Source of the DNA: Pyrrhoderma lamaoense
Lineage: Eukaryota > Basidiomycota > Agaricomycetes > Hymenochaetales > Hymenochaetaceae
Direction: 5' to 3'
Assembly: GCA_002794735.1 (NCBI GenBank)
Contig: NBAZ01000008.1
Span: forward strand, 1,364,001-1,428,000
DNA: 64,000 nt
Below are positions 52,008-64,000 of the stretch, piece by piece. The position numbers and the translations under genes are program-made. The notes beneath the pieces were generated by a model. The model was given only the letters and a program-made list of their open reading frames with translations. It searched no databases and was not told where the DNA came from. The stretch's first letter is position 1. Each line of letters starts with the position of its first letter.

Positions 52008-52732
52008 TTATTCCCACCAATTCAAGCTTCGGCTAGCAAAAAGATCTTGCGCATATTGAACCACCAACTTAGATCTCTCAATTTTGTGACTCTCAAAGTG
52101 GAAAACGTACCGTATTGGCTGCCTTCTTTAGTAGATAGTAACTTTTAAGGCCGTTGAACACACAAGCTATAGAGCGTGTTTACATTTCAGTAAGCTCAAA
52201 AAAATACAACACATACATTCTCTGATATCTGTGACCTGAGCGGACGTGCCTTATTTCCATCGGTATAAATGTAAGGATATAGAAAATGAACGGTTTAGAG
52301 TGTTTCGAGTATGAATTTTCTTCACGACTAGAAGATGCTTTAACGATACAAGTACGTACATATATATACGTCTTCACACTGGTGACTCATCTCGTATTCA
52401 TTGTATATAGCGCTGGTCCCACAAGGAAAACGGTCAAGCGTTTTACGCCTTTAACCTTCAACCCCCTTTGAGCCATCTTTCCCGATGCAAAACAGGAACA
52501 GGAGAAAGAATGCTCGCATCGCTCGTTCTAATTCTTAAAGTAGACCGCCGTATAAACTTATACAGGTAGAATTATAAGATAAGAATGCGCCGGGGACTGA
52601 GATATGCCAGAGTAAGCGATAAGCCAAGCGAGGATGATCCAAAAAGAGTATTTATCGCTTGTGGCTTCCTGGCGTCCTACCTGTGTAACGTGTTTCAAGC
52701 TATTAGGGCGCTATTTACGTAGAAGAATATCC

Positions 52733-52739
52733 TATAAAA
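52733..52739 (+). promoter_or_regulatory. TATA box of the acyltransferase-like gene
   Basis: TATAAAA 56 nt before the ATG at 52795. Confidence 0.5.
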
Positions 52740-52794
52740 ATGCGGGAGTCCTCTTGTAAACCACCTCTCTTAAGCTGTAACAGGAATCGCTATC

Positions 52795-54674
52795 ATGTCT
52801 AACACTGACTTTGTCTTTCAGAGGCAAGAAGATGGGTCTTATTCACGCAAATGTTTTGGCTTTGAGGCCATTGGTAATCGACTTTCGTGAGTTTTGTGTA
52901 TATTGAAGAGATCTTTACGTTTTGATTAACAATGCTTGGATTTTTTCTAAAAAAATATTAGAGATCATGAACCTGGTGCAAGTTTATGTGTTTTCTCTGC
53001 TTCTATTACCTTTGGGATAGATTTATCTAGAGTGGAACTCGAACACCATGCTCATAGGTCACTTATCACGCTTCGATCTAAGATACCTGGGATTGCTTGC
53101 AAGCTTTATAAACCTGAACTCTCTAGTGAATATGCCTTTAAATATGAGATACCGAAATCTTTTGACGACTTGGAATCATGGGCGCGCCGAGTTGTAGTTT
53201 TCCGGGAGAGTAATCCTTCGGCTTTCGAAGAGCATAATTCAATTAAGAAAGATAACTTGTGGCGTGCTTCTGATGAGCATTATACTCTTGAGTTACAAAT
53301 TTCCTCCTCGTGTTCTGAGAGAGGATGGACTTTTAGGTTAGTTATGATCTCACGAAGCATTATAAGCTAGATTAGCTACTTACTAGGTGTTATATACATA
53401 CTTCTTCGCAGCATGTTGTCTTTGCATAGTAACATCGATGGTCGTAGCTCTGCGATATTTATGGATCACTTCTTTAAGTATCTCCAGTCAAGTATCGATG
53501 GTTCTTTAAGTGATCCTAGATGTATAATTTGGGGTGATGAGGTTGCTCGATTACCTCTTCTTGGTCCATTCGCACCACATATCTCAAGCTCAGGTCAACC
53601 CCCATCGGTTCCGGACCCTGCAACTTTGATGCCGCCACCGAAGCCTGAGGGATTTGTGAGTACTACCAGTGACGGTCTTCTTTATTACTTTGTTGAATGA
53701 TATATTAGTCTCCTTGGATAGTATTCCCGTTTGTCTCAAAAGATGGCCGAGGTGATGCCTGCCGGCGGGTGAAATTTACAAAAGAGACCACATCAAAGTT
53801 ACATTCCATATCCAAGTCTCATGGGCGTACTATCACTCAAACCTTGACTGCCCTTCTATCTTTGGCGTTTACGGAATCTCTATTATTCTGTGCCGCTGAG
53901 AAATATGGCGATAACTCGAATAGTGTTTATGAATCTTTCATGAAATCAACACATTATCTAATACCAATGAATTTTATTGATAAGGTATGAATTTCTTTCT
54001 CATGATAGCTCACAAAAAATGCGTTTGAGTAGTAAATTGATATTGTGATAGCGTGCAAGACTTCCGGAGGGATTTAATACTTTCGACACAGGAAAGCCAA
54101 CTCCCCACTTTGCTACGGACTCTTTCGATATAGCGTTTCCGATGGAACCGATTCGAAGGCTGTTTAACGTGGATAGATCCACGAAAAGTATCTCTCACAC
54201 GATCGACCGAGAAGTGTTTTGGGATAAGCTGGTGGAGAGTGTAGCCAACGCGTGGAACAATGTCGATGTACGTGAGTGATGTTTTCTCCATGAGCTTTGT
54301 ACTAAAAAAAATGTGGTGTATAGAAATCAAAAGAAGCATACCTCATGCGCCAGTTTGGTTTGCATACGTTGAGTCTGATCGAGCCGTTTGATACTAGTGT
54401 TTTTGGAACGGTTTCCATGACGATTTCATCTTTTGGAGATTTTGGAAGGATGGGAATACTACGTGATTTCAGACCTGAGGCGGGAAATAAGGTTCTTACG
54501 GTGGATGATGTCATGTCCTCGATGCATTCCTCTTTACCTATTCTCAGTTCATATGTTTATGAGTATGATGGACAGCTTCAGGTTTTCTTTGTTAGTGGTG
54601 ACAGATATACCCATGATAGTATGATGGGAGAACTTTCGGAGTCACTACAAGGATGGGTGGATGAGTTATTTTGA
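52795..54674 (+). CDS. CoA-dependent acyltransferase / condensation-like protein
   Basis: Starts MSNTDFVFQRQEDGSYSRKC. About 500 residues over six or so exons: EPGASLCVFSASITFGIDLS, ELQISSSCSERGWTF, MLSLHSNIDGRSSAIFMDHF, FKYLQSSIDGS, PSVPDPATLMPPPKPEGF, VFPFVSKDGRGDACRRVKFT and GRTITQTLTALLSLAFTESL. The 3' part has HYLIPMNFIDK, GKPTPHFATDSFDIAFPMEP, FGTVSMTISSFGDFGRMGIL and SMMGELSESLQGWVDELF. The order (an early H-rich DG motif, a mid-protein helical block starting ITQTLTALLSLA, a late SxFGxxG-like strand) resembles two-lobed acyltransferases such as fungal O-acetyltransferases. The catalytic HHxxxDG is present only as LHSNIDG, keeping the second His and Asp-Gly. All junctions in phase; no damage. 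Class assignment is inference. Confidence 0.5.
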
Positions 54675-57600
54675 TGTTTGTATACTAGATCGTTAACAAC
54701 TGCTATCACTTGTATTTATACTACACACCATAGGTAAAGAGCTCATACCGTACGTTGGCGTCTCTGCCTCTACCTCTCTGCGTTGATTATATTGCTATAG
54801 CTTGTAAAGCAAATAAGTAGACTAAATCCCTTGTTTAGATTATTAGTGACTCGGATGGGGAGATGCAGGCGGGAAATGTTTATCTACAGGTATTTACGAA
54901 TCTATGTTGGTAAGCATTGCTTATATAAGTAATGTTTCGACGAGCATTGGGAGTCCGATAACGTGTGTCATACCTTGAGAAAATGATCCAAACAGGGCTA
55001 TAAGCATCTATCTAGCTCACCCACTCTCATCGATACTATTACTGTTACTTATGAATCTACAGATATGCGCATCATATCACTACGTTACGATGCTGATTCA
55101 ATAACCCACTGCATTGATATAGACTTTTTATACCTAGCACTGTATAAATAAGTGGCGCTGCAAATAAAATATACAACGAACAGCTCATCTACTTACTCAG
55201 CTACACACAAAGTCAAATTGAAGCATTGAAATTAGTGATGTAAGGGCTGAAGGAAAATTTTGACATACGTCATTGATAAATATTGTAACTTGTAATAAAG
55301 AGACAACGGGGTTACTTGGTAATCATAATGCATTCCGAGCTAGGTTGAGTGTGTGTGTATTCTCTTACGCTTTGGTTGGTAAGTATTGATTCGTGAGGAC
55401 CAAACCTCAGAAGATGAGAGACCAGTGATGATAGGTACGTATGTAACGGATAATGAGATAGACGCTACATTGATTGGTGTCTATCAGTATTTAAGGCGCC
55501 TCTAAGAGCTGTATAGATTGGGTTCCGGGACTAGGGAGATCCCTGCTATAATCCATCACATCCAAGGAGACGCCCGGAGTGTAACTACGTTTCTCTCCGG
55601 ATAGACATTCGTTTGCCTAAACTAAACTAGATAGTATGGATACTCTGGATGTAGATGTACAATTAATAATGAGTATATTTGTTTGTGCCTAATACACTAT
55701 TTTTTTTGAAGGTGGTCGTTATGTTGTAAAATTTTCTTGGTTATTAAAATTTGGGTTGATCACCGATCTAGACCGGAGTGAGAGAAAAGTAGTCTCGTCT
55801 TATCAATCGTATTTCATATACTGTTTCGTTCTTCGTTCGGAAATTGGAGTTTGGTAAAGAAGTCGCGGAAGTGAAGTTTTTATTTAGAAGCACAGACATT
55901 GTACTATGTTATGAAGTCATTGATGTGATGTATAGAGTGTATCATACTACATGTGAAAACGGTTATCGATGAATAGAGAGGTTATAAATAAGATGAATCA
56001 TGGTTAATCTTCTTCTTTGTATTACTTCCGTGATTTTGCTCCTATTTTACAACTTTGATATATCTGTAGAGTTTGGATGAGTTGATAATAAGCCCCGATC
56101 TCTATTAATGTTATAATAGATTGCCTAGAACATCAGGTTTCGTCACAGCATGAATAAGTTAGAACACACAAAGAGATCGGAGCTTACGATCAAGTCCGAG
56201 ATGAGCTCAGTTGCAGAAGAACCGGGGAAGTAAAGTTACGTTGGCGAGTTATACATCAGTTTAATTAGTAAAAGAGGAGAATTGAGTCGAGTACTTGCTA
56301 GATAAGCTTGTTGTCTAATTTCTCTTATGACGAGACGGGACCTAAGGAGATTAGTATCTGGTGTTTGAAACTAGTTGAGACAGGTAGGGCGAAACTCAAG
56401 AGCTTCCGGATCAAGAATACACATTCAAGCCGGTTCAGATATAAGTGTAAGCGCTATATGTATACAGGAAGGATACTGGGTTACCATAGCTTTCCCGTCA
56501 TGATTGATACAAGAAGTTGATATACGGCATAGACTAAGGCTTTGAACTAGTCGGTAGCGAAGGTGGATGAGAATCGAGATCGAGACAATTCTCAAGTTTA
56601 TGAAAGGATAGGAGCAAGTGCCCTCGGATGCCCGGAAAGGTTTTCGAACGATAAGGAGGATGGATATCTCCCTGGGAATCGTTGTAAAACCTATAATTGG
56701 AAATTAGTAAATATAACAAAGCACAATGTTTTTCAAAAACATGTTGTCTTGTGTGTCGTAATAACGGAGCGCATAGGGGTAAAATTTCCTGTAGAATCGG
56801 TTGAAATCGAAGAGATTGCTAATTTTAGGTCAGGATTGAGGCAATGTATAGTTGAATATATTATTATATGTCCTTGAAGAAACTTGGAAGGGATGTCCGC
56901 GGATGCGAGGCTATAAGGGACGAGATCTTGTCGCTAGGATTTCATATATACAAGAGAGGGACGGTGAGGGCCGTTGCCGAGGACTGGTGATGGACGCAAC
57001 TGGGCTATGAAGAAGACTTTGGAGGAGGGAAGTGAACGTGTTTGCCACGCACCCAAGAGGCTATCGCGAACTATTGAGAAGGTGCTCGAAGGTAGAGAAG
57101 AGAGGTCACACGACGGGAGCTTGAGAACAAAAAGACTGAAAGAAGAAGCTGGATTTATTGTGTATTTACAACAGTTTGTACTCTACACACGTAGCAAGTC
57201 TTGTACATAGGGGGAGGGAGTGCGTTCGTGGGAAGGGAAACAGCTAAATGGATCAAGATCCAGGCTGCTTCGTGTAGATCCCTTTTTTATTATGTCTTTT
57301 TTTGTCTTCGGGTACCGGTGGACGATGATAAGGGATATCAAGGTGATGGAAAGGATGCAAAGTTGAGTTTGAAGAGAGAGAGGAAAAGACGATGATGGCC
57401 CTGGAAGTAGAGAGAACGGGACTGGAATCACATGTAAGGAAGGGAGAGAGCAGAGGAGAGGAAAATCATTTGAGTAAAGTAGAAAAGATTAGACGATTTT
57501 TAATGTGTTGCTGTGTGGCCGTTTAAGCGATGGAAGCCATCCAGAGAATAAGATATGCTGAGCGATTGTCGGCAGTCTGTTAGTCGAAGAGGGACATGTA

Positions 57601-58728
57601 ATTGTATAATTGCATTGTTATCAGCCATGATACGACTCAAGTACAAAGTACAAGGTGTTGATTGTTTGTTATTGGGTAAGTTCGTGGTCACCGTTGACGG
57701 TGAATACGTCCTCCTCCTCGTCGCTGTGTACCTACGGATGAAGACTTAGACTACCAAGTATGCCTCAGCTTGCAAAGGATGCACAGGACCGGCACGGGAA
57801 GAGGAAAGAGCCGATGGACTGAATGCGGAAATAAAGTTAAGGAGTAGCTGAATATGGGAATTATTTTTTGATCGGAATAAGCCGAGAGGTGTTCGCGCGA
57901 ATATAGAGAAGAGAGCTATCTCATGATGCCGTTTCCCCTGCCCCCAAGCCCGCCTCTGGTGCTCTCCGTAAGTCGCTGCATGTTCTGAGGTCCCTCCTCC
58001 CCGACGTCCTTCCCTTCCTCCTCCCCGCCCCTACCCCCGAACGCCCCTCAGCCGTAACAAGGATAACGCCTGGTGTACGTCTTTTCTCTCCTTTCTCCTT
58101 GTTTTTTCTTCGCACTCTTCACTCATCTCCCTTTTCCTTATCATACGCCCTTTGTCCCGACACACCCAACACGCATTTCCTGCACAACAAAAACAATGAA
58201 AACGTGGTCAAACTCATGCCCGTGGTCATGAACAGATCTCGCGACCCTTGCCGGCCCCTCACTACCCGCATTTACTCACTTTACCTTTGGACGACACAAC
58301 CACCACTTCAACCACCCTCGGTATCGACACCTAGTACGCTTTGAGATTACTCGGCGACTATCTCATCTCATTCCAGCTACAACTGTATACAATATCCCAA
58401 ATCCGACTCCCATCTCTCACCTCAGAACATCCCAGGACTCCGCTGAGTTATCGCGTGTCCTCTATCAAGCACCTACAAACTCTGTTTCCCTTCTGCTTCT
58501 CGTATACAAACGTCTTCTTACGATTGTTCCTTCTCTGGTGACGCTGAGCTATCGCGAACCGAACGGACTTTATTCTCTTTCATAGCTTCATCTGTACCTC
58601 TATACCACTCAAGCTCACTCTAAAAGGGCTTCGGCTGACTCATCTACCTTGACTCAGGCTCTTTCTCTTTTTTTTTTCTTTCTCAACCTCAACCATCAAC
58701 GAATTACTATTTCAACTGCGAAAGGCCA
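54675..58728. other. 4-kb intergenic region with a purine-to-pyrimidine switch
   Basis: 54.7-56.3 kb is AT-rich and featureless. About 56.3-57.9 kb is purine-rich on the + strand, and 57.93-58.72 kb strongly C/T-rich, the latter being the leader/promoter of the bHLH gene. An open + frame at 57907-58072 reads PAPKPASGALRKSLHVLRSL, LPDVLPFLLPAPTPERPSAV, TRITP just before a GTGTAC donor, but has no start codon of its own. It may be a first coding exon of an unrecognised gene or chance. Confidence 0.4.
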
Positions 58729-60329
58729 ATGACTATCCAGGAAGTCAACACACCTTCCTCCACTTCTGGCTCTATCGCCGGCTCTCCCCCACCTTCTCAT
58801 CCTCCTGAAACCCCGGTTACACCGTCTAATGACGTTTTGGGGCCCTGTCAGCGCCTGCTGATGTAGATCAGACCGTAAGTTTGCGTTTCCCTTGTTTTAT
58901 TCCACGTGCTTCTCCCGTTTTCCACTTCCCGTCATTGCCAAACGCAGTGATGATCAGTATATTGGCACCTTCTACTTATAGACTTTACTCGGATCGATTT
59001 CAATTCATTGATCCTAAAAAGATGACTTTGTTCTTTACTAATGTCTCTCTCTCTGTTATTTCTTCTCGTAGGAATCTCCCAATTCTGGTTCTTCAGCTTC
59101 AGCTTCTGCTACCGCCAATGGAGGCAAGCGGAAAACGAGCCGCCGGGCAAACACTGCTGAACGTCGTGCGACACACAATGCCGTCGAAAGGCAGCGCCGA
59201 GAGACACTCAACGGAAGGTTCCTTGATCTTGCAGCTCTCCTTCCCAATTTAGCTTCTGTCAGGCGTCCGTCTAAAAGTGCAATCGTGAACTCCTCTATCG
59301 TGCAAATCCACCAGGCAAGACGTACTCGACTCCTTGCCGCTCGAGAACTGAGACTCATCAGATCTGAGTCGGATGCACTCCGACGTGAGCTTAATGAATG
59401 GCGTGCTCGTGCAGGTCTTCCTAGAATCGAAGAACCTCAGCGCTCACCCGAGTTCTTGAACTTGATTGCACCTCAAGATGTCGAAGGGGCTGGCGGTTAT
59501 GATCTTGGCGAAATGGGAGAAGAAGAGCGTCGCGCTTATGAACTTGTGATGCAGGATAACGGAGAGGACGACGGTATGGAAGAAGGAGATGAAGATGTCT
59601 CACGCATGGCACCTCCTGTAACATTCAAATCGACGCCTTCGCCTTCAAATGTACAACAACAACACAGCAGCAACAGCAGCAACAGCAACAACATGTTCAA
59701 CAACTTTTACTCGCACAACAACGTGCAGCGGCAGCGTTGGCACAGCAGCAACAGGTTTCTTTTGCGCGTGCTTCTACGCTTGGTCTGGGTTTTGATGGCA
59801 TGCCCTCACATCCCGCTTTGTCTTCGGGCATCCAGACAATGTATGAGCCATCTGGACATCCTCACGGCGTCTCGCACTCTTTACCAGTCCATCCTGATTT
59901 CGCCGCTCAGCTCAACAATTTGTCCAAGAAAAACTCAATGGAGGATGGGGTAATAATGCAGCATTTATGGGCATCAATCAACAAGGACAATGGCCACATC
60001 AAGGACCCATCCATTCTCCCAATGCAGTCAACAACTCATTTTTCGTACAGCAACAGCAACAAAGTCAAGGTCAGCAAAGTGGAATATTTGCCAGCCCGGA
60101 GTTAGATGATACGAGCTCTATTGGAAGCGCAGACGGGATTACATCGGCAGCGATCACAACGGGAAGTACGGGCGGTAGTCCTGTACCTTTTGATCAATTT
60201 TCTCATGGAGGTCGCAGGCCAAGTTTGTCAATCAGTCTTCCTGCCAATAACTGGCAGCAAACTCAACCTCTTGCATCTGCCGGTACCGGTGGAGGGAGGT
60301 TGATGAATGCGATGATGGGCATGATGTAA
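58729..60329 (+). CDS. bHLH transcription factor with Gln-rich tail
   Basis: Nuclear dimeric regulator. Starts MTIQEVNTPSSTSGSIAGSP. Intron 58875-59071. The bHLH domain is AERRATHNAVERQRRETLNG, RFLDLAALLPNL, a loop with RRPSKSAIVNSS, then IVQIHQARRTRLLAARELRL; the basic residues H, E and RR in HNAVERQRR are those expected to read CACGTG-type E-boxes. The tail is acidic, then Gln-rich, ending GGRLMNAMMGMM. Three frame breaks need repair by one added base each: GGGG at 58839-58842 (restoring VLGALSAPADVDQT), near the CAA repeat at 59650-59665 (opening a Q9 run and LLLAQQRAAAALAQQQQ), and near 59900-59920 (opening QEKLNGGWGNNAAFMG). Without repair the Gln-rich half is lost. Confidence 0.8.
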
Positions 60330-62140
60330 ATCCTTATCATGCCATCTTCGTCTTCACTGCTAGATTCCTATAGACTTCACGGATTCTTAATCCAGTCTCG
60401 CTCTCAACGTATTTCTATATATATATGTGCCTTACTTCGTGCAAGGTTTTCCTATCTGCTAATCTCACTATAACTGACATCATTTATCTCTCACTAATCC
60501 GTCGAGATAATTATACTCAGTTCCCCCTTACTTATGATTTGCTACTTTTTGCTGTATGGTTGTTTGTCTGCATAAACTCTTTAATTTTTTATCTTCTCTT
60601 GTATTCTGTGTTTATCTATTTCACCGTCTGTACCATCGCCAAGATCTTCTCCCCTTACACTGAACTGCACTCATCTCCCAAGTCGATCATCATATCCAAG
60701 CATCTTTATCCCCCTTGTCAGTCTACCTAAGTATACTGAACCCCTACTCCTTTTTTTTTTCCTTTTCCTTTTTGACTGCAATGTTTTCACTGGTCTTGAG
60801 CCATCAGTCGTTCATTATTTTTTAATATCTCGCACACCTTCCTTTTTTTTCACCAAACCACTCAGTGTCCTGCCGATGATAGGCAGTTATTATCTTTTTG
60901 TTCTCTTTCCCCTCCATCCCTTACCAATTTTACGGACTGAAACCCCTGAGGTGCTTGTAACATAACGAAAACTGGGGATCGGGTGTTGTCGTTAGGTTGG
61001 ACGCTCAAGGCTCCTAGGTTTGAGATGTTGGATGTAGATGTTCTTGAAGGGGGTGACGTGCTTTTCTTCTCTACTCCCTTTTTATCTGGCATATATTGTT
61101 GGTTTGTTGTGAAACTTGAAGACTCGCTGTGGTCTTTTCTTCTAGCTAGTTTTGTTCATCTGGTAGGCCTCTACTCATCTATTGGGGGAGGTAAAAGGAA
61201 TTGCAATGCATGTTGAAGTTGAGAAATGTGTGTGATCAGTATATGTGAGTTCCAAATACTGTTAACGTATGTTCAAATTTATACATGCAAGTGTAAGTCT
61301 ACTGTGATGTTTTTTAAGTCTAGGTGTTCAGGCTCAAGTCAAGATAAGTGGAGAATGGTGTCAGACCGCTTTTGACTATCTGGGCGCTGGCTTGAGGCAC
61401 GTATCTATATCGCCACCCCCTTGTGCATCATCCTAGTTTGGACTAGGTTGATATTACTTGAACTTTATTGATTGTCGTCGGGCTTCTATTCTATCGCTAG
61501 GTTCATCTTTTATTCCTTAATTATTGCTTTACTAATGCATATTTCTTGTTAGGTAGCCTTAAAAATTTATCACAAACTTAAGCCAGATGTCACTGGCTAG
61601 ATATGCAGTTCAGACTATCCGTGCTTAATTATCTGGTGTAATGGTATATTTATTTGTTTTGTTTTTGCTTTATAAGTAATGGGTCAAAGCCTAATGTTTC
61701 CGGAGATTGACCTATCAGAAAGTTTGATTAGCCGAGCACGCAATGTTTCGGTCAGCGGTCAGTTGAGTCGGACAACTTGGATCCTATCTTCTGTCATTGA
61801 ACTCACAGATGCATTAATTGAAACCGAAGGTTAGCGATATTCCTCCTGGAGGTCATCAACGACGCATCCTAGCTAGTACATGTCGGCATACATCTAAGAG
61901 GAGTCAACAACATATACTACATTGTATTCTTTAACCCATGTGGTTTGGACATGATCTGTCAAAGATCTGCATCAAAAGGGCTATGTAACTTGGGTTTCTT
62001 TTCAATGCGAGCGTCCCTGACGGCACAGCTTATTGATGGAACCATATACATCACCTTTTTTTGACTATATCTTTGCTTCCGTCCATTTTTATCCCTCCTC
62101 TCTCGAAGCGTATTTGCAAGACACAAGAAGGCTGGGGAAG
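60330..62140. other. intergenic, T/C-rich then AT-rich
   Basis: 1.8 kb between tandem + strand genes. The first 900 nt continue the pyrimidine-rich character of the bHLH transcript and probably contain its 3' UTR. Short frames at 60425-61216 have no recognisable features. An ATG at 61679 opens 52 codons (MGQSLMFPEIDLSESLISRA) that I cannot connect to the downstream gene. Confidence 0.4.
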
Positions 62141-63577
62141 ATGAGCGTCTCAGGTGGATATATGATTCTCTATACGGCGTTGAGCCTTGTCTGCCAAACT
62201 CTTTTATATGGTCTGTTCAAATTCCCTCAGACTTTCGTGCTGATTTGTGGCTGAGCTGAAAGCTTAGGGGTTTTTCTTACACTTATACCATTCTCCGGTT
62301 ATATTCTCATGTGAGCTTATACTTAACTACTTCCTGGTGGGAATGCTGAAGCGATCATGTTTGCTTTGACAAACAAGGAAGCAAAAGGAAGAAGCAAAAG
62401 CAAATAGGCGCATGTTTTCTATGACACTCTTTATGTTCTTTATGTCTACGCTGTACTGGGCGTCTTCAATCGCAAACCTGGTCGTAACGATTGACGTCTT
62501 TATAATATGGGATAATCCGACCTCCTCTGTTGCATTCAGTCTGTTTCCATTGTTTAATGCCATCATAACTGTAAACGTATGTCTTCAGCATACTTTTGGT
62601 ATATATGCTTACTCGGTCTTTAACTTTTGAAAGTATTTTTTGAGTGACTGTGTAGTAGTTTGGAGAGCTTGGGTTATCTGCAGACACGCACGGATAAAAA
62701 TGCTGGTGCTCCCTATCTTCTTTCTCGTCTGTCTTTTTGGTATGTTCCTCCTCGATCCCTGTCATCTTCTATCGCTTCTTTTTCTTCTGACATCAGCAAA
62801 TACTAGTATGCCTTTTAGTCTCTATCGGGTTCCGGGTGTATATGACTGTTCCAAAGAATGACAATAAACTCAACTATGCAATAAGCGTCAGCCAGGTGAC
62901 AGGCTTAGCCTTATCATTTCTTACAAATGTATCAGCAACGGCAGCTATTTGGTATCAGTTTTGGTTAGTTTGTCTTTGAAACGTATCTTTGAATAGATAA
63001 TTAAGGTGAGCTCTTTTTGATAGGCTGCATCAAAAAGAGATTGGGTCAACGCTTCGGGGAGTAAAAAAATCAACTACAAAGGTCGAACGAATACTGCAAC
63101 TACTTATTGAATCTGGCGTAGTCTACTGTCTTTCGGGGTGAGATCTTTTTTCTTCAAGTTAGTGGTGACTCCGATACAATCATAACAAAACTTTAGCTAG
63201 TAATTCTTATCTCAGCTCTCATCCGACTTCCATCTGGTACGCTCGGTGACATATATCACCCAGTCCACGTTCAAATTGCTGTATGTTTCATTAAATCTAA
63301 AAAATATGGCGACGTACTTATGCTTTTGTCCCAGGGAATCTATCCGACAGTTGTATTCTTGCTGGTTAGCAAGGAACGCTCATATAGTGAGCATTATTCC
63401 TACATTAGTGGGAACGTTGTCTCCCTCGAAATTGCTCAATCAAATCCAAACCACATTGCAACGATAAACTTCGCTGAAAACCCTATAGCATCGAATATCA
63501 GTAGCATTAGTGAAAGCGGATCAGAAAATCTTTCTCAGTCTTCTAAGAAAAATGACCAACGAATAAAAAGTATGTAG
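62141..63577 (+). CDS. multi-pass membrane protein, second agaricomycete type
   Basis: Integral membrane protein unlike the DUF6534 copies; role unknown. ATG at 62141 gives MSVSGGYMILYTALSLVCQT, LLYG. Next comes a block VFLTLIPFSGYIL whose phase I could not fully fix, then KANRRMFSMTLFMFFMSTLY. After that: WASSIANLVVTIDVFIIWDN, LSDCVVVWRAWVICRHARIK, MLVLPIFFLVCLFG, YAISVSQVTGLALSFLTNVS, ATAAIWYQFW, KVERILQLLIESGVVYCLSG and GDIYHPVHVQIA. The end is GIYPTVVFLLVSKERSYSEH and a Ser/Asn-rich cytosolic-looking tail ending NDQRIKSM. The WRAW motif after a helix, the LLIESGVVY helix and GIYPT are landmarks I associate with a large agaricomycete seven-helix family. The start is the least certain part. 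Confidence 0.6.
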
Positions 63578-64000
63578 TGTTGTGTTATTAGATAATTTTC
63601 TAATTTATACATCTTTTATTTTCAAAAATTGTATATAAATGCGAAACTCTATGGCTGCTTCTAAGAATCGAGGATAATCATCCTGTTTTATTAGGAAACC
63701 ATGGTATTGATAGCTTGTCAGTATATGGGCTAGATTTGAAGAAAGGGGATATGTCAAATTTGCTGCACATAATCGGATATCTCAGTGGTAATGGCACTGA
63801 CATACTAATTGTGGATCATGCAACCCAACAAAGACTACCTCGTTGCTTCCTTATCAGGGGACCCCGCAGAGTTTACCACTTTTTCTTCCTCGCATTGTTA
63901 TTAAATACATTTCAAAGCATGCTACCAACAGTATGATAGTTAAGGTATTTCTAATACTAAGCACCCAGAGCCAGCGTGCAACGGCTGGGTGGAATCGGAG
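63578..64000. other. window end, no gene recognised
   Basis: 423 nt, AT-rich, 3' flank of the membrane-protein gene. A 73-codon frame at 63715-63936 (MSVYGLDLKKGDMSNLLHII) could be a fragment but shows no known motif. Confidence 0.35.

Larger units (their letters stand above)
50002..52794. other. AT-rich intergenic region, 2.8 kb
   Basis: Between the divergent Zn2Cys6 factor and the acyltransferase-like gene. It contains the long T tract listed separately, and a 128-codon ATG frame at 51427-51813 (MSLACMQVVQRSRKVDFTKL) without recognisable domain or clear splice sites. Otherwise nothing seen. Confidence 0.4.

Overview
This window looks like nuclear DNA of a mushroom-forming basidiomycete (Agaricomycetes). 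Genes are dense on both strands and are cut by many short GT-AG introns, mostly about 45-80 nt with CTAAC/CTGAC-like branch sites. Several families are typical of agaricomycetes: DUF6534-type seven-helix membrane proteins, a basidiomycete-style P450, an FRE-type metalloreductase, a Chs7-like protein and a Zn2Cys6 regulator. Almost every gene had to be rebuilt by splicing exons by eye. Spans given are start codon to stop codon, and uncertain 5' ends are flagged. No database search was possible, so family names rest on recognised motifs.

Layout. 1-1884: 3' part of a low-complexity Ser/Arg/Asp-rich protein. 1885-6419: gene-free low-complexity DNA full of microsatellites. 6420-8059 (-): DUF6534-type membrane protein. 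10719-12096 (+): NmrA-like NAD(P)-binding protein. 12736-15327 (-): ferric reductase. 15731-17489 (-), 23025-24875 (+) and 35277-37084 (+): three DUF6534 paralogs sharing an unusual acidic C-terminal tail. Between and around these lie a zinc alcohol dehydrogenase (18268-19899 +), a P450 (20042-22240 -), an M17 leucyl aminopeptidase (25200-27391 +), a tandem pair of SDR oxidoreductases (27896-28826 and 29678-30643 +) and a second zinc alcohol dehydrogenase (37620-38947 -).

Housekeeping genes are mixed in: importin-5/karyopherin beta-3 (30882-34126 -), the Pol I/III subunit AC19/RPC19 in five tiny exons (39241-39905 -) and the TFIIH helicase XPB/Ssl2 (44303-47465 -). The rest are a secreted GH25 lysozyme (40392-41467 +), a Chs7-like chitin synthase export chaperone (42075-43573 +), a Zn2Cys6 transcription factor (47991-50001 -), a CoA-dependent acyltransferase-like protein (52795-54674 +), a bHLH factor (58729-60329 +) and a second type of multi-helix membrane protein (62141-63577 +).

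How they may work together: the oxidoreductases, P450, peptidase and DUF6534 proteins between about 15.7 and 39 kb resemble an accessory metabolic neighbourhood dropped among housekeeping genes. Whether they form one pathway is inference. Five genes carry a reading-frame break that is repaired by adding one base to a run of four or five G (or C). That points to homopolymer under-calling in the assembly rather than to five pseudogenes.
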